A stretch of DNA of 64,000 bases from Fibrobacterota bacterium. GTDB taxonomy: Bacteria; Fibrobacterota; Chitinivibrionia; Chitinivibrionales; Chitinispirillaceae. The stretch is taken from contig JAEZKP010000047.1 of NCBI GenBank assembly GCA_023436145.1, positions 124,001-188,000 of the forward strand, read 5' to 3'. Within the stretch, counting starts at the first letter, position 1. Each line of letters starts with the position of its first letter. The position numbers and the translations under genes were made by a program. The notes under the pieces are model-generated. The model worked only from the letters and a program-made list of their open reading frames with translations, had not been told where the DNA came from and ran no database searches. This document shows, in pieces, positions 35,899 to 44,454 of this stretch.

Positions 35899-37974
35899 AT
35901 GTACCAATTCGACAGAATCTACAGAACCCGGTATTACGATGATTATGACGACTCAAAATCGCCTTCCCCCTCGCCATCGGAAGTCAAGCGGAAAATCGAA
36001 AACCTTAACAATGATGGTAAATCCAGGTTGCTGTTATTATTGTTAATCTGTTTTACTCTCGCCATAGCTACCGGAATCTATATAATTACCAGAGAAACCG
36101 TTACCGTCACTTCTGATTTTCTAGAAAAAATCCCTGAACCTTATGTGGCTAAACTGGTAAGAGAAGAGAACTCTTTGCCAATGCAGGAATTGAAAAAAGA
36201 AGGAAATGCACCCTTGCAAAACCAATATTCCAGAAATACTCAGGCTGGAGGAGGTAATCCCCGCACCCGTGTTGCTCAAAAAGGGGTTCTGGGTAGCATA
36301 TCCGGTGGGATAAAGGGAAAATCAGTAGCACAAGCGGATATTTTCGGTAAAGGTGGTTTTGCAAGTGATATCGATGCCATACTTGCCGGAGTCGGTGGAC
36401 TCAAATCCGGTGGTAATGGTGGTGTCGGAAGAAAAGGAGTTGCTGGTATCGGGTATGGCGCAGGTTATGGATCGGGATTTGGTGGTGGTCTCTCTATGGA
36501 AAGATTAATCCCCGGACAGCGATCATCTAATCCGCAGTTTATCGATGCACACAATACTGAAGGGTACAGTGTTATCAATGAAAACAGTTTCCTTGATGTA
36601 ACATCCAATCCACTATCCACCTTTTCGATCGATGTAGATGCTGCATCATACAGTAATGTCCGACGTTATATTGAATATGGCCAATTACCTCCAAAAGATG
36701 CGGTACGCATTGAGGAGCTGATTAACTATTTCACTTATGATTACCCGCAACCCCACTCTGATGATCCTTTTTCGCTCAATATCGAACTTGCCGGCTGCCC
36801 CTGGAACAAAACTCATCAACTCGCCCTTGTCGGAATTCAGGGGAAAAGCATTCACACCGATGAGCTTCCCCCAGGAAATCTGGTATTTTTAATCGATGTT
36901 TCCGGTTCTATGAACAGCCCCAACAAATTACCTCTGGTAAAGGAATCGCTCCGTTTACTGGTAAACCAGCTCAGACACCAGGACATGATTTCCATTGCAG
37001 TATATGCAGGAGCTGCAGGACTGGTGCTGCCTCCAACTACCGGGGATAATAAAACCCGGATTATCGATTGTATAAATCATCTGGAGGCCGGAGGATCGAC
37101 TGCAGGTGGTGAAGGGATCGTACTCGCCTATCAGGCTGCACAGCAGAATTTTTTGAAAAAAGGCAATAACCGGGTAATTCTGGCCACTGATGGAGATTTT
37201 AATGTGGGAGTCTCCAGTGATGCAGAACTGGTACGGTTGATTGAAGATAAGAGGAAAAGCGGCATTTTTCTCACAGTGTTGGGTTTTGGTACTGGCAACT
37301 ATAAGGATTCCAAAATGGAGCAGTTGGCAGATAAGGGAAATGGTAATTATGCCTATATCGATAATATTTCGGAAGCACGTAAAGTGCTGGTGGAGCAGAT
37401 GTCAGGCACACTTCTGACCATTGCCAAGGATGTGAAAATTCAGGTCGAATTCAATCCCGCACATGTGTCTTCCTACAGGTTAATAGGATATGAAAACCGC
37501 ATGATGCGTAAAGAAGAGTTTAATGATGATAAAAAAGATGCCGGAGAGCTCGGAGCAGGTCACAGTGTTACTGCGCTATATGAGCTGATAATGAAAGATA
37601 ATGAAAACCAGGAATCTAATACCGATTCGCTCCGTTACCAGCAGACCATAATCCGGCCACAGGCAAAAATCACAGATGAGATCATGATGGTAAAGCTGAG
37701 GTATAAAGCACCTGAAAGCCAAACCAGTCGTCTTATTACAACTAATGTGAACCACTCCGGGATCAGAAGAGATATGCCACCAAACCTCCAGTTTGCATCT
37801 GCAGTAGCCGCTTTTGGAATGATACTTAGGGATTCGGAGTTTAAAGGTTCTACGAATCTTGACCAGGTGATTCAATTGGTATCAGATGCAGCAGGTTCAG
37901 ACCCCAACGGATATCGCAAAGGGTTTGTTGATATGGTAGAGAAATGCAGAGTGATTATGCAGAATGGTTTATGA
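35899..37974 (+). CDS. von Willebrand factor A domain protein, YfbK-like, membrane-anchored
   Basis: 691 aa. A cytoplasmic N tail of about 45 residues precedes one membrane helix (LLLLLLICFTLAIATGIYII, about 48-67). A glycine-rich linker at about 130-205 reads GVLGSISGG, DIFGKGGFASDIDAILAGVGG and GIGYGAGYGSGFGGG. A conserved block (FSIDVDAASYSNVRRYIEYG) follows, then the vWA domain with an intact MIDAS motif (DVSGSMNS, about residue 333; ATDGDFNVG) and the YfbK-type C domain. The linker resembles the glycine-rich part of AgmX/PglI-type proteins of Fibrobacteres, so the gene may join two modules. Role unknown; vWA proteins of this class sit in the envelope and bind partners through Mg2+. GGTGG precedes the ATG. 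Confidence 0.87.
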   Translation: MYQFDRIYRTRYYDDYDDSKSPSPSPSEVKRKIENLNNDGKSRLLLLLLICFTLAIATGIYIITRETVTVTSDFLEKIPEPYVAKLVREENSLPMQELKKEGNAPLQNQYSRNTQAGGGNPRTRVAQKGVLGSISGGIKGKSVAQADIFGKGGFASDIDAILAGVGGLKSGGNGGVGRKGVAGIGYGAGYGSGFGGGLSMERLIPGQRSSNPQFIDAHNTEGYSVINENSFLDVTSNPLSTFSIDVDAASYSNVRRYIEYGQLPPKDAVRIEELINYFTYDYPQPHSDDPFSLNIELAGCPWNKTHQLALVGIQGKSIHTDELPPGNLVFLIDVSGSMNSPNKLPLVKESLRLLVNQLRHQDMISIAVYAGAAGLVLPPTTGDNKTRIIDCINHLEAGGSTAGGEGIVLAYQAAQQNFLKKGNNRVILATDGDFNVGVSSDAELVRLIEDKRKSGIFLTVLGFGTGNYKDSKMEQLADKGNGNYAYIDNISEARKVLVEQMSGTLLTIAKDVKIQVEFNPAHVSSYRLIGYENRMMRKEEFNDDKKDAGELGAGHSVTALYELIMKDNENQESNTDSLRYQQTIIRPQAKITDEIMMVKLRYKAPESQTSRLITTNVNHSGIRRDMPPNLQFASAVAAFGMILRDSEFKGSTNLDQVIQLVSDAAGSDPNGYRKGFVDMVEKCRVIMQNGL

Positions 37975-37990
37975 TTTCTTTAGATTCAAA

Positions 37991-38071
37991 CAGTAGTGTC
38001 CGGTAAATTATTCCAATGCTAAACAAACATTATGAAATAAAAGCATAAGGTAAATTAACCGGACACTACTG
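37991..38071. mobile_element. 81-bp MITE with 9-bp target duplication
   Basis: Perfect 14-base terminal inverted repeats (CAGTAGTGTCCGGT and its inverse), with partly paired extensions (TAAATTA). The flanks are AGATTCAAA at 37982-37990 and again AGATTCAAA at 38072-38080, a clean 9-bp target-site duplication. It has no coding capacity and shares its core with the longer element at 31252-31612. It inserted about 16 bases after the vWA gene's stop. The mobilising transposase is not in the window. Confidence 0.92.
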
Positions 38072-38257
38072 AGATTCAAAAGGGAAATAGAGTATTCTAC
38101 TGCAATCTGTAGGATCCGTATAAAATTCATCTCAGCCCATGGCTTGATACCGAAAATCATACTTTGATAACAAAAGAATATATGTAAAGCCATGGGCTGG
38201 CTGTTTACAGCTATTGTGTATCTCGTATCAGGGCAATTGTGGCTCTGCAGACAAATT

Positions 38258-38788
38258 TTACAATAGAGGAACCGATAAGATCATCATCCCCCCACTGTTA
38301 TTTTTCTGTCCGAGTGCCATCAGTTTTACTCGCTTATAGGAAAGTCCAAGGGAGAGAATTGGATTTGTTTCTTTACCGGTAAGGCCACCTCCCACCTCAA
38401 GCGACAACCTTTGTGGCTTAAGTTTCGATAATAGCTTTATTTGTTCCTTATAACTGTTAATAAGCGAAGTTTGTGCTTCAATGAGCAATTTTTGATCACT
38501 GATTACTGTGTCCTTGTAGCTGACAACATTTCTTAATGGTTCGAGAAGCAGCGAGTCTTTCAGTTTGATTACCTTCCTGGCGGAATCAAGACTGTTTTTC
38601 ATCGCCAGATGTTCCCTGAACCGATCAGGTGAAAACCCGATTGTGGTATCATTACCAACAATAAGAATACAATATCCATCAAGTTTAGGGTGCTTTGCGA
38701 TATAGGAACAGGATGGTAACTCTTCGGCTTGCGCATAGAGCATACCAAACAGGAAAATAATGAATAGTATACAGTTTTTTATGTACAT
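38258..38788 (-). CDS. Small exported coiled-coil protein, lysis-cassette member
   Basis: 176 aa. Signal peptide YIKNCILFIIFLFGMLYAQA, a compact region with two cysteines (SCSYIAKHPKLDGYCILIV), a coiled coil at about 60-125, and a C-terminal part of alternating hydrophobic strands (LSLEVGGGLTGKETNPILSLGLSYKRVKLMALGQ) that looks like an outer-membrane or beta-rich tail. GGAGA precedes the ATG. It is the last gene after an amidase and two membrane proteins, so a spanin-like or phage envelope role is possible; that is context only. No family recognised. Confidence 0.6.
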   Translation of the reverse strand: MYIKNCILFIIFLFGMLYAQAEELPSCSYIAKHPKLDGYCILIVGNDTTIGFSPDRFREHLAMKNSLDSARKVIKLKDSLLLEPLRNVVSYKDTVISDQKLLIEAQTSLINSYKEQIKLLSKLKPQRLSLEVGGGLTGKETNPILSLGLSYKRVKLMALGQKNNSGGMMILSVPLL

Positions 38789-38806
38789 ACATTCTTCTCC
38801 GGATGA

Positions 38807-39208
38807 TTATTGTAAAACTTCATAAAACAATTCAGTAATTCCAGATTCCTTTATTTTTTCTGATTTTTTATTACTCACTTGTTCAAGATTTTTAATCTCC
38901 TGCTCGTAAGCCTGCTTACACCGGTGAAGATCGGCTAATGCAAAATTGAGTTTTTCTTCAGAACATTGTGCCTTTTTAGCAAGTTCGCTTATCAGCATCT
39001 CTTTTTCCTGGATTATTTTTTTGTTGTTTTCGTACTCTTTGAGTATTTGTTCACTCTTTTTTGTTCTGAAAAAAAAGAAAATCATCGCGCCAGCAAGCCC
39101 GGCAAGTGTGACAAAGATACCCTTACGGTTCATAATATTTAAATGTGTAAGGGTCACTCCGACAAATGCCAGTATGATAAAACCGAGTGCAATGTAGATA
39201 TCGTTCAT
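38807..39208 (-). CDS. Two-helix membrane protein with coiled coil, holin/spanin-like
   Basis: 133 aa. Two membrane helices (about 4-24 and 30-48, LGFIILAFVGVTLTHL and GIFVTLAGLAGAMIFFFF) are followed by a charged coiled coil to the end (KKSEQILKEYENNKKIIQEK...). AGGGG lies before ATG 39208, two bases after the end of the frameshifted gene upstream. Size and topology are like phage inner-membrane lysis proteins, but no family is recognised. Confidence 0.6.
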   Translation of the reverse strand: MNDIYIALGFIILAFVGVTLTHLNIMNRKGIFVTLAGLAGAMIFFFFRTKKSEQILKEYENNKKIIQEKEMLISELAKKAQCSEEKLNFALADLHRCKQAYEQEIKNLEQVSNKKSEKIKESGITELFYEVLQ

Positions 39209-39210
39209 AG

Positions 39211-39764
39211 TTATCCCCTGTTTTTAGTTTCTTTTTTTTGCTCGATATGTGTGATAATCTTGTGTACAGGACTGACACCCAGCCCCATGGCAATGCCTGA
39301 AACAGTCACACCGATTGCTGCAAAATGCTCTGCAGCCGGAAATAACTGTTTATTGGTAAAGAATGACATATCATAAAAAAATCAATATTCTGCCAGTGAG
39401 CAAGTATAATTCCGATACCTATCCCCAGGAATTTGGATATAGTCTTTATCCGGATCCCTCTGACAAAATCACCGGAAATTGTCGGTACCATCGCAGTGAC
39501 ACCATCCTGCCCACCAACAATGTACTCTTTTGCATAAGCAAAGAATTGAATTAAATATGAGGGGTGTACATAGTCGAACAACCGGATTCGTTTTTCCAGT
39601 TTTCCCCTGAGTTTGATTGCGCGCTTTGTCCAGAACCGGTAGAGATCGAATTCACTGTCCACAAGAATAAATAATGTTTTGATAATTTCGATAATCCGTT
39701 CAATCAGTAAAGAAAAAGCGATTGCAAGTGTACAAAGAATGATTGGCGCCGATAGTACTTCCAT
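39211..39764 (-). pseudogene. Phage-type membrane protein broken (or slipped) at a T7 run
   Basis: ATG 39764, with a strong GAGGAGG site, opens a membrane protein (MEVLSAPIILCTLAIAFSLL at the start, a basic middle, then GIRIKTISKFLGIGIGIILAHW). Near 39372 the coding strand reads GAT followed by seven T. In frame 0 the protein ends at 39306 with an odd tail. One extra T would join it to a continuation that ends at 39211 (MSFFTNKQLFPAAEHF..., then GVTVSGIAMGLGVSPVHKII), which has the GLG-x-x-PVHKII ending common in phage-like holin-type proteins. The whole would be 184 aa. This is either a frameshift mutation, a sequencing error in a homopolymer, or slippage used on purpose. Confidence 0.65.
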
Positions 39765-39776
39765 GAATTGCCTCCT

Positions 39777-40271
39777 CTACACATATAAATATGGTTTCAG
39801 TTTATACGCTTCTATTTTTTCTTTTACATATGATGAGTTCTGCCACTTTGAACAGAATCTTTCAATCGTTTTTTTATATATATCATAAGAAAACGAAGAT
39901 CCCGGACATGCTTTATCAGCGATATCCTTGTGCGGTATGATTGACTTCGAAAAATCCAGCGGAATTTCATACAGAAAAGTCCATAGGGCAGTGATCCTTG
40001 CCGCTGCAATCACCTGTTTCTCAGTAGGCACCGGAGCACCAAACCGTCCATCGGGATTCGAACTGGAAATTGCGGGATTAGTTTCAAAATTTCCATTGAA
40101 TGCGATACCCAGTGTATTTGCATTGTAACCAGTGACATGATTACCATAGCGGTCCCATCGGCAAAATGCATGAATCGTCCCATCATGGGTAATCACACAG
40201 TTATATCCTGTTACCCACGGGTTTCCTTTGGAATCTTTACGATTCTTTATGACTCTGACTATTTTTGTCAA
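39777..40271 (-). CDS. N-acetylmuramoyl-L-alanine amidase (Amidase_2), N-terminally truncated
   Basis: Peptidoglycan amidase of the PGRP/T7-lysozyme type. The body is clear: GYNCVITHDGTIHAF, NHVTGYNANTLGIAFNGNFE, PTEKQVIAA and the second metal-ligand region IIPHKDIADKACPG. The first zinc histidine (the IVVHHxA block) should lie about 30 residues before GYN. Here the frame begins with TTG 40271, with an in-frame TAA two codons upstream, and I find no missing block in the other frames. The enzyme is therefore probably inactive, a remnant. It lies 12 bases upstream of the broken membrane protein and heads the lysis-like cassette. Confidence 0.7.
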   Translation of the reverse strand: MTKIVRVIKNRKDSKGNPWVTGYNCVITHDGTIHAFCRWDRYGNHVTGYNANTLGIAFNGNFETNPAISSSNPDGRFGAPVPTEKQVIAAARITALWTFLYEIPLDFSKSIIPHKDIADKACPGSSFSYDIYKKTIERFCSKWQNSSYVKEKIEAYKLKPYLYV

Positions 40272-40743
40272 CCATTAGGTCTGTATCAAACCGTTTCACC
40301 ATACAGCAATCCGGAAAAATGATACGGACAAGCTGTTTTTTTAAGCGCTGTCAAGTAATCATTGCGGATAGTGAATCGGTATGACTGCCAGTTTATCGCT
40401 GACTTAATTTGCAGCTGGATGTACAGCCGGATTTTATACCTCACATTCGTTTACTTCTACACATCTCAGGGAAGGATTTCCGGTCTAATACTCAGCGTTG
40501 TGCAGAATGCAGTGCCTTCTCTCTCACCAGGATTTTGTCTGAACTATTTCAGGCTGTTTGTGCACCAAAAGGATTGAGTAATAAAGACCCAAAAAACGAG
40601 GGCAATTATCTTTACAACCAATTAAATCAAAGACTTAGAGAATTATCTGGAAAATATTCCCATCATCAATACCTATCATCACATCTTCTTCTTTCTGGTA
40701 TATCTGTAAGAATCATTTATTTATTCAGAGTTACAGGAGTATT
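40272..40743. other. Intergenic region between the lysis remnant and DUF362 gene
   Basis: 472 bases. On the minus strand a GTG-started frame (about 40290-40450, roughly 52 codons, basic) might be a fragment of a phage gene; I cannot assign it. A plus-strand frame of 112 codons (40409-40747) runs into the DUF362 start but has no ribosome binding site and no resemblance. The promoter of the DUF362 gene should be here, but no clear boxes were found. Confidence 0.4.
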
Positions 40744-42192
40744 ATGAGTTTAGACAGACGGTCTTTTTTACGGATATCCGGAACCGGTGCTGCAGCTATT
40801 ATGGTTGGAGCCGGCATCACAAAAAGTGCTTTTGCAGCAGTTCCCTCCAAACAGGGACAAAGTGATGTTTCATTTATAGGTTCTTCTTCCAGCGATAATC
40901 GTAAGAAAATGATACTTGATGTACTTGAGCCATGGCGTGAAACGATAAAAGAAGGGATAAAGGGAAAAAAAATCTTCATCAAACCCAACCTGGTTATGAG
41001 TGGCAATGCGCTAATGGCTACCCACATAGATGCAATAAAGGCACTTTTGGATTTTCTGCGCACAATAACTTCCGATCCCATCATTATCGGAGAGTCGGCT
41101 GCAGGTGGACTATCCCAAAGTTACTCCCAATATGGGTACAATAATCTTAAAAACGAGTATCAGAACATTTCTTTATTAAACCTGGATGATAGTAATTCGC
41201 CTATACCTAAAGTGGATCGCACGATCTGGAAACCGGATTTCACCTCTACCAATACCATCCAGATATTCTCCCCCTTCGCAGATCCCGAATACTACGTGAT
41301 CTCTATAACCAGACCCAAGACCCATAATTGCATGGTACTAACCGGGGTATGTAAGAATGTGCTCATGGGGGCACCGGATGCAAACAGTAAACAGCTGATG
41401 CATGGTCAGAAGGGCTGGTTTGAAGGAAAAAACACGGATGAAAACAAATGTCTTTCCTACAACCTTTTTCAACTTGGCAATACCATATTTTTATCCGGTG
41501 CACCTTCATTTTGTGTTCTGGATGCCTGGGAAGGGATGGAAGGAAACGGACCTGGTTGGGGAACAAGTATAATGCAATACTGTGCAGTTGCCGGAACCGA
41601 TCCACTGGCAGTAGACCGGTTGTGTGCAAAGCTTATGGGATTATCCGACACTCCCACAGAACCCTTTGATACATCCAATCCAAGCTACACCGATGCCCGT
41701 GCTCTTTACTGGCTTTCCAATGCAGGTGTAGGTAATTATGATTTGCAAAAAATCAATTTTATCAAAGGGTCACTTCAGGAACTTGAAGGGTATGTTAAAA
41801 AGTACAGGATGGCTGACAGTTACACCGGTAACCAGACCAACTGGACCGGTGGTCCCCCGGAGAAGATCTTTGATCTGCCACAGGTTGTAATCAAAGATTC
41901 ACGTTACCTCGATCCTAAGCCATTTCTTTTTCCGCAGATTAGAAATGTTCACGGCAACCGGGTCAAAATCGATTTCAGTCTGCCTGCAGGATTTTCTGTA
42001 AAATTGGGTATTTTTGATCTCAATGGTACAGAAATCCGTACACTGGGAAATGAGTTACTGCCTGGGGGAAGGTATTCGATAACCTGGGATTGCCGGGATA
42101 ACCGTGGCTCCAGAGTCGCCAGAGGGAAGTATATTATCCGGCTTCAGTTTGATGGGAGGCGGGTGATTTCAGATCAACTGACTGTGATGTAA
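40744..42192 (+). CDS. Tat-exported DUF362 protein with T9SS/FlgD-like C-terminal domain
   Basis: 482 aa. The N terminus is a Tat signal (DRRSFLRISGTGAAAIMVGAG, cleaved near AFA). The DUF362 domain spans about 45-380, with IFIKPNLVMSGNAL, ISITRPKTHNCMVLTGVCKN, LMHGQKGW and a C-terminal AGTDPLAVDRLCA. No 4Fe-4S cysteine cluster is seen. Residues about 400-482 form a FlgD/T9SS type A-like sandwich (VKIDFSLPAGFSVKLGIFDLNG; WDCRDNRGSRVARGKYIIRL), the usual type IX sorting domain in FCB bacteria. Tat followed by type IX export is unusual. DUF362 proteins have unknown chemistry, some tied to metal or redox proteins. Gene stands alone with a hairpin downstream. Confidence 0.85.
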   Translation: MSLDRRSFLRISGTGAAAIMVGAGITKSAFAAVPSKQGQSDVSFIGSSSSDNRKKMILDVLEPWRETIKEGIKGKKIFIKPNLVMSGNALMATHIDAIKALLDFLRTITSDPIIIGESAAGGLSQSYSQYGYNNLKNEYQNISLLNLDDSNSPIPKVDRTIWKPDFTSTNTIQIFSPFADPEYYVISITRPKTHNCMVLTGVCKNVLMGAPDANSKQLMHGQKGWFEGKNTDENKCLSYNLFQLGNTIFLSGAPSFCVLDAWEGMEGNGPGWGTSIMQYCAVAGTDPLAVDRLCAKLMGLSDTPTEPFDTSNPSYTDARALYWLSNAGVGNYDLQKINFIKGSLQELEGYVKKYRMADSYTGNQTNWTGGPPEKIFDLPQVVIKDSRYLDPKPFLFPQIRNVHGNRVKIDFSLPAGFSVKLGIFDLNGTEIRTLGNELLPGGRYSITWDCRDNRGSRVARGKYIIRLQFDGRRVISDQLTVM

Positions 42193-42203
42193 AGCAGAAA
42201 ATG

Positions 42204-42228
42204 GCACAGGGAATTATCTCCCCTGTGC
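42204..42228 (+). terminator. Hairpin after DUF362 gene
   Basis: GCACAGGG (42204-42211) pairs with CCCTGTGC (42221-42228). Only a loose T-rich stretch follows. A second small stem (GCGGG with CCCGC, about 42253-42275) follows toward the convergent glnS gene. Confidence 0.55.
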
Positions 42229-42285
42229 ATTACTTATTTTACAAATATGATAGCGGGGCAATAAAATTGACCCGCGCGATTATTT

Positions 42286-44028
42286 CTAAGCTCCTGCCCT
42301 CTTACTTATTCTGGCCCATTCATCTTTAAGGGAAACGGTGCGGTTAAATACCGGTTTTCCCGGAGTGGTGTCCGGGTCTACGCAAAAGTAGCCGATTCTC
42401 TCAAACTGAAAGCGTTCACCGGCAGTGACATTCTTCAAACAGAGCTCGAATTTACAATTATTAATGGTTTTCAGGGAATCCGGATTGATATTCAGCAGGT
42501 AATTGCCATCAGGAGCATCACCCGGATCTTCTTTACTGAAAAGCTGGTTGTAAATTCTGGTCTCACCATCTACAGCATGATTTACAGAGACCCAGTGAAT
42601 GGTGGCTTTAGGAGAGCGTCCGTCAGGTGCTGAACCGCCACGGGTAGCCGGATCGTAAGTGCAATGTAATTCAGTGATCTCAGAAGTTACGGGATCCCTG
42701 GTTACACTCACACAGGTGATAAAATAGGCATAGCGCAACCGGACTTCACGGCCCGGGGCCAGTCTGAAGAATTTTTTGGGAGGTTGCTCCATGAAGTCAT
42801 CTCTTTCGATATAAAGTTCTCTGGAAAAGATGACTTTACGGCTGCCCATGGATGGGTCTTCAGGATTATTAACTGCTTCCAGTTCCTCGGTCTGCCTTTC
42901 GGGATAATTGTCAATAATGACCTTTATGGGATTGATTACAGCCATGACCCTTTTGGCCCGTTTATTGAGATCCTCTCTGAGGCAATGTTCAAGTAAAGCT
43001 ATATCCACTATGCTGTCGCGTTTGGCCACTCCGATACGTTCGCAGAAATTCCGTATCGCTTCCGGAGTATAGCCTTTTCTCCGTAAACCGGACAGAGTCG
43101 GCATTCTGGGATCATCCCACCCATTGACATACTTATTTTTCACCAGGTCCAGCAGTTTACGTTTACTCATTACAGTATAGGTGAGATTGAGACGGGCAAA
43201 CTCGATCTGCTGAGGGTGGTGAATTCCAAGCTGATCCAGAAACCAGTCGTAAAGCGGCCGGTGATCTTCAAATTCCAGTGAACATAGAGAGTGAGTCACA
43301 CCCTCGATTGAATCCTCCAGACCATGAGCCCAGTCATACATGGGATAGATTTTCCAGGCCGTACCGGTGCGGTGATGAGCGGCTTTAAGAATACGGTACA
43401 TAACCGGATCGCGCATGTTCATGTTGGGATGAGCCATATCGATTTTGGCTCTCAGGACTCTGGAACCATCTTCAAACTCCCCGTTTTTCATTCTTTCAAA
43501 GAGGTCAAGATTCTCCTCCACCGGACGGTTCCGGTAAGGACTCTCTTTACCCGGCTGAGTCAGTGTTCCCCGGTACTCCCGTATCTGATCGGCAGTAAGA
43601 TCATCAACATATGCTTTTCCCGCCTTGATAAGTACAATTGCCCACTGATACATCTTTTCGAAATAATCGGATGCATAACAGAGATGTTTGCCCCAGTCAA
43701 AACCCAGCCATTTCACATCCTGCTGTATCGCTCTGATATACTCCTGTTCCTCTTTGGCAGGATTAGTATCATCAAAGCGCAGATGACACTCACCGCCATG
43801 TTCCTGAGCCATTCCAAAATCGATACATATCGCCTTGGCATGCCCGATATGCAAATATCCGTTGGGCTCGGGCGGAAAACGGGTAACCACCTTTTTCCAT
43901 TTGCCTTTTATTAAATCCTCCCGGATAATATCCCGGATGAAATTGGCAACCGGAGTTGCCCCCTCTTCCCCGCTTTTTTCATTTTCATCTGATCTGTCTT
44001 TTTCTTTTCCTGCAGAGGAATTTTCCAT
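42286..44028 (-). CDS. glnS: Glutaminyl-tRNA synthetase
   Basis: Charges tRNA-Gln with glutamine. 580 aa with a short charged N-terminal extension of about 35 residues. HIGH-type motif PPEPNGYLHIGHAK, the QEYIRAIQQDVKWLGFDW block, the KMSKS-type loop VMSKRKL, and a two-barrel anticodon domain with FERIGYFCVD. Third gene of gltX-dabb-glnS, with 123 bases after dabb. Its presence means tRNA-Gln is charged directly rather than through GatCAB. Confidence 0.96.
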   Translation of the reverse strand: MENSSAGKEKDRSDENEKSGEEGATPVANFIRDIIREDLIKGKWKKVVTRFPPEPNGYLHIGHAKAICIDFGMAQEHGGECHLRFDDTNPAKEEQEYIRAIQQDVKWLGFDWGKHLCYASDYFEKMYQWAIVLIKAGKAYVDDLTADQIREYRGTLTQPGKESPYRNRPVEENLDLFERMKNGEFEDGSRVLRAKIDMAHPNMNMRDPVMYRILKAAHHRTGTAWKIYPMYDWAHGLEDSIEGVTHSLCSLEFEDHRPLYDWFLDQLGIHHPQQIEFARLNLTYTVMSKRKLLDLVKNKYVNGWDDPRMPTLSGLRRKGYTPEAIRNFCERIGVAKRDSIVDIALLEHCLREDLNKRAKRVMAVINPIKVIIDNYPERQTEELEAVNNPEDPSMGSRKVIFSRELYIERDDFMEQPPKKFFRLAPGREVRLRYAYFITCVSVTRDPVTSEITELHCTYDPATRGGSAPDGRSPKATIHWVSVNHAVDGETRIYNQLFSKEDPGDAPDGNYLLNINPDSLKTINNCKFELCLKNVTAGERFQFERIGYFCVDPDTTPGKPVFNRTVSLKDEWARISKRAGA

Positions 44029-44151
44029 AAAAACTCCATTTACATTATTAAATTTTATTACCGTTCAAGACGGAAAACTGTCCAGTATGCCATTCATTAT
44101 TTGTTAATTTCAGAACTTACCTGTTCCGGAAGGAGTAAAACCTCATTCACT

Positions 44152-44454
44152 CTACATCGAATAATCGCAAACCACCCGGCTGGTTTTCACCTTTGCGATA
44201 TACTCCCCCACTTTCTTGTGTTCAGGGTGGTTCTGGTAGATCTCTAGATCGTCGGCGGAATCAAAAACCGAATAGAGGCAAAGATCATAAGCCGCATCGG
44301 AATTGTTGAAATTGATCCCTACTTCAACCTCTTTAATTTGAGGTATGACACTATTCAGGGCTTCAATCCTGACTTTAATGGTTTCAGCGATCTCTTTTTT
44401 CCCTTTTCCCTCAAAGGAATCGACCAGTTTCCACATGACAATATGTTTAATCAT
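44152..44454 (-). CDS. Stress-responsive alpha/beta barrel (Dabb) domain protein
   Basis: 100-aa dimeric alpha-beta barrel protein with the family ends: MIKHIVMWKL at the start, VEVGINFNNSDAAYDLCLYSVFDS in the middle and YQNHPEHKKVGEYIAKV near the C terminus. The reaction is unknown. The start overlaps the last 8 bases of gltX, so translation is coupled. Confidence 0.92.
   Translation of the reverse strand: MIKHIVMWKLVDSFEGKGKKEIAETIKVRIEALNSVIPQIKEVEVGINFNNSDAAYDLCLYSVFDSADDLEIYQNHPEHKKVGEYIAKVKTSRVVCDYSM

Noticed and set aside
31252..38071. Composite transposon bounded by the two TIR elements
   Set aside because: The 81-bp element has its own target duplication, so it inserted on its own; no transposase is present.
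40409..40747. Plus-strand frame of 112 codons before the DUF362 gene
   Set aside because: No ribosome binding site, no recognisable sequence, and it runs into the DUF362 start.
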